A model generated the notes under the pieces. That model worked only from the letters and a program-made list of their open reading frames with translations, made no database searches and had not been told where the DNA came from. This document shows, one piece after another, positions 32,515-38,460 of a stretch of 38,460 nt of DNA. The stretch lies in NCBI GenBank assembly GCA_029063895.1, contig JAIDNJ010000050.1, positions 1 to 38,460 of the forward strand. The letters run 5' to 3'. The number at the start of each line of letters is the position of its first letter. Positions within the stretch are counted from its first letter, which is position 1. Made by a program: the position numbers and the translations under genes. The DNA is from Muribaculaceae bacterium. Its GTDB lineage: Bacteria; Bacteroidota; Bacteroidia; Bacteroidales; Muribaculaceae.

Positions 32515-34086
32515 TCAGTTATAGCGGCCTGAGATCTCAGCGGCTACCTCGGTTAGAGTCTTGGTGACATCATCGGTCAACTGACCCGAAGCGATTGTAT
32601 CAAGAACATTCTGATGTTTGGCATGAAGTACCTGGAGGAACGATTTTTCAAACTCGGCTACCTTGTCAAGAGGCACATTTTCAAGAAGACCGTTTACACC
32701 ACAATAGATTACTGCAACCTGGTCGGCTACAGGCACGGGGTGATACTGGGGCTGTATGAGAAGCCGTTCGTTTTTGCGGCCTCGGTCAATGACACGGGCT
32801 GTAACGGCGTCGATATCACCGCCAAATTTTGTAAACGATTCAAGTTCACGGAACTGAGCCTGGTCGATTTTGAGTGTACCTGCCACTTTTTTCATCGACT
32901 TGATCTGAGCGTTACCACCTACACGCGACACCGATATACCAACATTGATAGCCGGACGGATACCTCGGTTAAAGAGTGCCGTCTCAAGATAAATCTGACC
33001 GTCGGTAATCGAGATAACGTTGGTCGGGATATAGGCCGAAACGTCACCTGCCTGGGTCTCGATGATGGGGAGCGCTGTGAGCGAGCCACCACCTTTTACC
33101 ATAGGTTTGAGAGCCTCGGGGAGGTCGTTCATCATCGATGCGACATGCTGGTTGTCGATAATCTTGGCCGCACGTTCGAGAAGACGGGAGTGCAGATAGA
33201 AGATATCGCCGGGATAGGCCTCGCGACCTGAAGGACGTTTGAGAATAAGCGAGATTTCACGATAAGCGACAGCTTGCTTTGAAAGGTCATCATAAACGAT
33301 GAGCGCGTCACCTCCGGTATCACGGATAAACTCACCGATTGCAACACCGGCAAACGGTGAATAGTAACGCATGGCCGCCGAGTCAGATGCAGTGGCGGCA
33401 ACGACTACCGTATATTCGAGCGCGCCGTGTTGACGAAGTGTTTCAACGATAGCGGCAACCGACGATGCCTTTTGGCCGATAGCGACATAGATACAGTAAA
33501 CTGGCTTGCCATCTTCAAAGTTCTTGCGCTGATTGATGATGGTGTCGATAGCGATGGCGGTTTTACCAATCTGACGGTCACCGATGATGAGCTCACGCTG
33601 ACCGCGACCGATGGGCACCATCGAGTCAACAGCCTTGATACCGGTTTGAAGCGGCTGCTTCACCGGCTGACGGAAGATGACTCCGGGAGCCTTGCGTTCG
33701 AGAGGCAAATCGATCAACTCACCCTCAATGGGGCCACGACCGTCGATAGGTTCACCGAGGACATTGATTACACGTCCGAAAAGGCCTTTTCCGACAGGGA
33801 TGGATGCGATTTTGCCGGTACGTTTAACCGACATATTTTCGGTGACTTTGTTGACATCGTTTAGGAGGATGACACCGACGTTGCTTTCCTCAAGGTTGAG
33901 AGCGACGCCTTTGACACCGTTTTCAAATTCAACAAGCTCGTTGGCTCTTACATTGTCGAGACCATAAACGTGGGCCACACCGTCACCGACTTCAAGAACC
34001 GAGCCGGTTTCTTCAAACGAAACGTTGGCATTAACGTTTTCGAGTTGTGATTTTAATACTTCAGATATCTCGCTTGGGTTGATCAT
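32515..34086 (-). CDS. atpA: ATP synthase F1 alpha subunit
   Basis: A 523-residue non-catalytic nucleotide-binding subunit of F1. Walker A is GDRQIGKT at 169-176. Other landmarks are [11 protein letters not shown] just before it, the [20 protein letters not shown] stretch, and the family signature near 360-375 ([20 protein letters not shown]). The N-terminal beta-barrel ([20 protein letters not shown]) and the C-terminal helical domain are both present. The start lies 9 bases after the atpH stop. Nothing unusual in length or motifs. Confidence 0.97.
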   Translation of the reverse strand: MINPSEISEVLKSQLENVNANVSFEETGSVLEVGDGVAHVYGLDNVRANELVEFENGVKGVALNLEESNVGVILLNDVNKVTENMSVKRTGKIASIPVGKGLFGRVINVLGEPIDGRGPIEGELIDLPLERKAPGVIFRQPVKQPLQTGIKAVDSMVPIGRGQRELIIGDRQIGKTAIAIDTIINQRKNFEDGKPVYCIYVAIGQKASSVAAIVETLRQHGALEYTVVVAATASDSAAMRYYSPFAGVAIGEFIRDTGGDALIVYDDLSKQAVAYREISLILKRPSGREAYPGDIFYLHSRLLERAAKIIDNQHVASMMNDLPEALKPMVKGGGSLTALPIIETQAGDVSAYIPTNVISITDGQIYLETALFNRGIRPAINVGISVSRVGGNAQIKSMKKVAGTLKIDQAQFRELESFTKFGGDIDAVTARVIDRGRKNERLLIQPQYHPVPVADQVAVIYCGVNGLLENVPLDKVAEFEKSFLQVLHAKHQNVLDTIASGQLTDDVTKTLTEVAAEISGRYN

Positions 34087-34095
34087 TATTCAGAT

Positions 34096-34650
34096 TCAGT
34101 TGCTAAAAAGTTTCAAACGCAATTGTTTCAGTTCATTCTTGATAGAGGCGTCAAGTCGTTTGTTGTCGAGGCTGACAACAAAGCCGCCAATTAGGTCGGG
34201 GTCGACCGTAGTATTGAGTCGGATGTCGGCATCGGCCGGGAGCTGGTCAGCAATTGCCTTGCATATGCGGGCAAGCTCGTCGTCCGACATCGGAGCCGCC
34301 GATGTTACATCGACAATAAAGATGTTGTTGGCCTTACGGTATAGGTCAAGATAAGCCAGCGCTGTCGCACGTATCAAGTCAATACGTTTGTTTTTGACAA
34401 GCAATTTGAGAAAATCGTTAAAAAGGTCGGCGCGCGATTTATCAGAATCGCCGGCGGCCGTGTTAAGCAAATTGATTTTCTCGGCATCTTTTACAAACGG
34501 ATTGGCAATCGTAGGCTCAAGCCGGTCATTTCCGGCAAAAGATGATGCCAGAGTCGACATGAGGTCATAGATGTCGGCAGCGGCCGATTTCTGAACGGCA
34601 ACTTTATAAAGAGCTTTGGCGTAACGACGCGGAATAAGGCCTTCGTTCAT
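34096..34650 (-). CDS. atpH: ATP synthase F1 delta subunit
   Basis: A 184-residue subunit that joins the peripheral stalk to the top of F1. The N-terminal helical domain starts with IPRRYAKALYKVAVQK, the usual R-Y-A-x-A-L motif. The C-terminal segment has the family pattern DADIRLNTTVDPDLIGGFVV and SLDNKRLDASIKNELKQLRL. It starts 11 bases after the atpF stop. Typical length; sequence conservation in this subunit is always low, so context adds to the call. Confidence 0.95.
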   Translation of the reverse strand: MNEGLIPRRYAKALYKVAVQKSAAADIYDLMSTLASSFAGNDRLEPTIANPFVKDAEKINLLNTAAGDSDKSRADLFNDFLKLLVKNKRIDLIRATALAYLDLYRKANNIFIVDVTSAAPMSDDELARICKAIADQLPADADIRLNTTVDPDLIGGFVVSLDNKRLDASIKNELKQLRLKLFSN

Positions 34651-34661
34651 TCTTTACTGTT

Positions 34662-35159
34662 TTAGTTTTGATTCTCTACCTGGTCGAGAAGGGAGTTTAC
34701 AAGAGCTTGCTGTGCTTGAGGGTCGTTGAGCTGACGTCTCAAAACCTGCTGAGCAATGTTGAGCGCAATCACGCCGACCTGCTGACGCAGTGAATTTTCG
34801 GCTTCTTTACGCGACTGCTCAATAGAAATTTTAGCGGCTTCAACTTCCTTATGGGCGACTTCTTTGGCGTTGGCACGCGCTTCTTCAACAATCTGCGCTT
34901 TGAGAGAGTCGGCCTCACGGATGATGTCGGCTTCCTTACGCCTTGCAGCGGCAACGATATCGTCGGCCGATTTGCGGGCATTGTCAAGCTGCAGACGCGC
35001 TTGTTGAGCATACTCCACCCCCTTGTCGATAAGGTCGGCACGCTCGTCGACGCTCTTCATGATCACTGGCCATGCAAACTTCCACAAGATGAGGAAGAGC
35101 AAAGCAAATGACACGAACATCCAGAAGACGAGACCGAAACTCGGGGTGAAAAGTTCCAT
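34662..35159 (-). CDS. atpF: ATP synthase Fo b subunit
   Basis: A 165-residue peripheral-stalk subunit. One N-terminal membrane helix (FGLVFWMFVSFALLFLILWK) is followed by a long Ala/Glu/Lys/Arg-rich helix (~30-160) that dimerises as a coiled coil. The ERADLIDKGVEYAQQARLQL and READSLKAQIVEEARANAKE segments are typical. It lies 23 bases after atpE and 11 bases before atpH. Length and layout are normal. Confidence 0.96.
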   Translation of the reverse strand: MELFTPSFGLVFWMFVSFALLFLILWKFAWPVIMKSVDERADLIDKGVEYAQQARLQLDNARKSADDIVAAARRKEADIIREADSLKAQIVEEARANAKEVAHKEVEAAKISIEQSRKEAENSLRQQVGVIALNIAQQVLRRQLNDPQAQQALVNSLLDQVENQN

Positions 35160-35182
35160 AGGATACTTTTAAAAGTTGTTGA

Positions 35183-35452
<270 letters not shown>

Positions 35453-35474
35453 TTATTTTGTTTATTTTATTTCT

Positions 35475-36593
35475 TTAATTTGCTGAAATATGCTGGGGAT
35501 GGGGTTCCTTTTTCTCATGTTCGTGATGCCCGTCTTCCTGAGCGAGTGAAATAAATATGGTCGAGAGCATGGTGAACACGTATGCCTGAATGAACGATAC
35601 AAGAACATCTATCAGAAGCATGAACACCGAGAAGAGAATCGAGACGATGGCCGTAGCTCCACCAACTGCCACACTGATAACCGAGGCAAAGATAAAAATG
35701 AGAAGTGTAAGCACTATCACAATCATATGACCTCCCATCATGTTGGCAAAAAGACGCACTGTCAGAGCGGCCGGTTTGGTAAAGATACCGAACAGCTCGA
35801 TAAGAGGCATAATCGGTAAGGGAAACTTGAGCCAGAGGGGAACATCGGGCCAAAAAATCTCTTTCCAATAATGTTTTGTACCGAATATGTTGGTAACAAG
35901 AAATGTCAGAATAGCCATCGTCATGGTCACAGCGATATTGCCGGTAAGGTTGGCACCGCCGGGGAAAATTACAATTAGTCCCAGCAGGTTCATCATAAAG
36001 ATGAACATAAAGACTGTCAGGAGGAACGGGGCAAATTTTTTCGCCTTATCACCGAGAGTCGATTTTACCACACCGTCATAGATGAATACAAACAGTGCCT
36101 CAAATGCTCCACGGGCACCACGCGGTGCACCATAAGGATGTTTTTTATACCAGCCCACGAGAGCAAAAGCAAACCATAATACCAATGCTACGGTAATAAA
36201 GACTGCAAGAACGTTTTTTGTAATCGAGACATCAAACGGAACGCGTTCCTGACCATCGACCAACTCGACAACTTTACCACGGTGGGGTCCTTCGGTAGGA
36301 ACCACAAAAGTCGTGTTACCGTCGACATATTCATGACCATGAGCGATACGCGCCGATGAGAAGCAATGGAGACCGTCGCTGCCAAAGACAATCACGGGCA
36401 ACGGGATGCGTCGGTGGTGGGAAAACGGTAGCTCCCAACCATAGGCATCTCCGAGGTGCTCGAAGATGATCTCCTTCGGATCGATTTTTTTCTCTCCCTG
36501 TCCGTTGGCCGAGTCAGCGGCGGCATCACTGAAGCCAAGCGCCATGAAGCCTGCGATAACAAGGATAATTATGAAAGTAATGAGCTTCTTCAT
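35475..36593 (-). CDS. atpB: ATP synthase Fo a subunit
   Basis: A 372-residue a subunit, the stator channel through which protons pass to the c ring. I chose the ATG at 36593: it starts the hydrophobic leader MKKLITFIIILVIAGFMALG and leaves 8 bases to atpC, whereas the ATG at 36614 would overlap atpC. As usual in Bacteroidetes there is an extra ~100-residue extracytoplasmic part (FGSDGLHCFSSARIAHGHEY and on) before the membrane helices. The essential Arg is Arg280 in LTVRLFANMMGGH. The tail is His/Glu-rich (DGHHEHEKKEPHPQH). The small extra gene often found between atpC and atpB in Bacteroides is missing here. Confidence 0.94.
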   Translation of the reverse strand: MKKLITFIIILVIAGFMALGFSDAAADSANGQGEKKIDPKEIIFEHLGDAYGWELPFSHHRRIPLPVIVFGSDGLHCFSSARIAHGHEYVDGNTTFVVPTEGPHRGKVVELVDGQERVPFDVSITKNVLAVFITVALVLWFAFALVGWYKKHPYGAPRGARGAFEALFVFIYDGVVKSTLGDKAKKFAPFLLTVFMFIFMMNLLGLIVIFPGGANLTGNIAVTMTMAILTFLVTNIFGTKHYWKEIFWPDVPLWLKFPLPIMPLIELFGIFTKPAALTVRLFANMMGGHMIVIVLTLLIFIFASVISVAVGGATAIVSILFSVFMLLIDVLVSFIQAYVFTMLSTIFISLAQEDGHHEHEKKEPHPQHISAN

Positions 36594-36601
36594 CGTCACT
36601 G

Positions 36602-36835
36602 TCAATATATGCAAACCGACACCACGTTGTTGTCAACGTCGACTATACCTTCTTCGATATCAATATCACGGGAGCCTTCGGGCGTTGTGAAACTGATGAC
36701 TCCCTTGACAAGAGTCGAAATCAGCGATGCATGATGGTCGAGCACCGTGAACAGACCTTTTTCTCCGGGCAGTGTCACCGATTTGGCCTGACCTTCATAT
36801 ACGATTTCCTGGGAAGATATAACTTTTAGTGTCAT
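36602..36835 (-). CDS. atpC: ATP synthase F1 epsilon subunit, short form
   Basis: A 77-residue epsilon subunit consisting only of the N-terminal beta-sandwich. It starts MTLKVISSQEIVYEGQAKSV, with the TLPGEKGLFTVLDHHASLIS core and a final strand ending VVSVCIY. The C-terminal two-helix domain that inhibits ATP hydrolysis in E. coli and Bacillus (total ~135 residues) is absent. Short forms of about 80 residues are, as I recall, normal in Bacteroidetes. It is 41 bases after atpD. Confidence 0.95.
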   Translation of the reverse strand: MTLKVISSQEIVYEGQAKSVTLPGEKGLFTVLDHHASLISTLVKGVISFTTPEGSRDIDIEEGIVDVDNNVVSVCIY

Positions 36836-36876
36836 TGCTGTTTTTCTCTTTTGTTAATTTCAACACCGAGGGCTGT

Positions 36877-38443
<1,567 letters not shown>

Positions 38444-38460
38444 GGTGAATACCATAAACG

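Overview
The window looks like a chromosomal segment from the order Bacteroidales, most likely a Muribaculaceae (S24-7-like) gut bacterium. The support is: several promoters of the Bacteroidetes type (-7 box TAnnTTTG); the Bacteroidetes ATP synthase gene order (beta-epsilon first, then a-c-b-delta-alpha-gamma); many lipoprotein signal peptides; a C10 (streptopain-like) protease; and DUF6249-like and DUF4890-like proteins. The assignment comes from gene content and motifs only. No rRNA, tRNA, CRISPR array or transposase gene was found.

Layout. 1-2.4 kb (+): 3' part of a tricorn-like S41 protease. 2.5-4.2 kb (-): a three-gene unit of a DUF6249-like lipoprotein, an ECF sigma factor and a small two-helix membrane protein. 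4.4-5.0 kb (-): Spy/DUF4890-like secreted protein. 5.3-8.0 kb (-): C10 cysteine protease followed by a serpin, both predicted lipoproteins. 8.4-10.3 kb (-): biotinylated carboxyltransferase (pyruvate carboxylase B / oxaloacetate decarboxylase alpha type). 10.7-12.1 kb (+): tiny acidic lipoprotein and a porin O/P-like outer-membrane protein. 12.5-14.6 kb: rubredoxin (-) divergent from a winged-helix AAA+ ATPase (+), bracketed by inverted copies of a repeat. 15.0-18.9 kb (-): TolC/HlyD/MFS efflux operon. 19.2-21.2 kb (-): Ntn-hydrolase, DUF486 membrane protein and 2H phosphoesterase. 21.3-23.9 kb (+): thioesterase, DprA and nucleoside phosphorylase. 24.5-24.9 kb (-): lipoprotein rhodanese. 24.9-38.4 kb (-): one long energy-conservation block, atpDC-BEFHAG followed directly by nuoI-J-K-L-M-N.

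The energy block joins proton-translocating complex I membrane subunits to the complete F1Fo ATP synthase on one strand with short gaps, so coupled expression is likely. Two things stand out. nuoA, B, CD and H are absent from the cluster. nuoI is split into two overlapping reading frames at a run of four A residues, each half carrying one 4Fe-4S motif.

The intergenic regions hold non-coding structure. (1) A ~224-bp element occurs in two full copies and one truncated inverted copy; it is built of hairpins whose stems show compensatory changes between copies. (2) Smaller REP-like palindromes (GTAGG...CCTAC ends) sit beside it and elsewhere. (3) A family of minus-strand terminator hairpins shares a TCAA/TTGA core. 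The structured 224-bp element is my best candidate for something undescribed.
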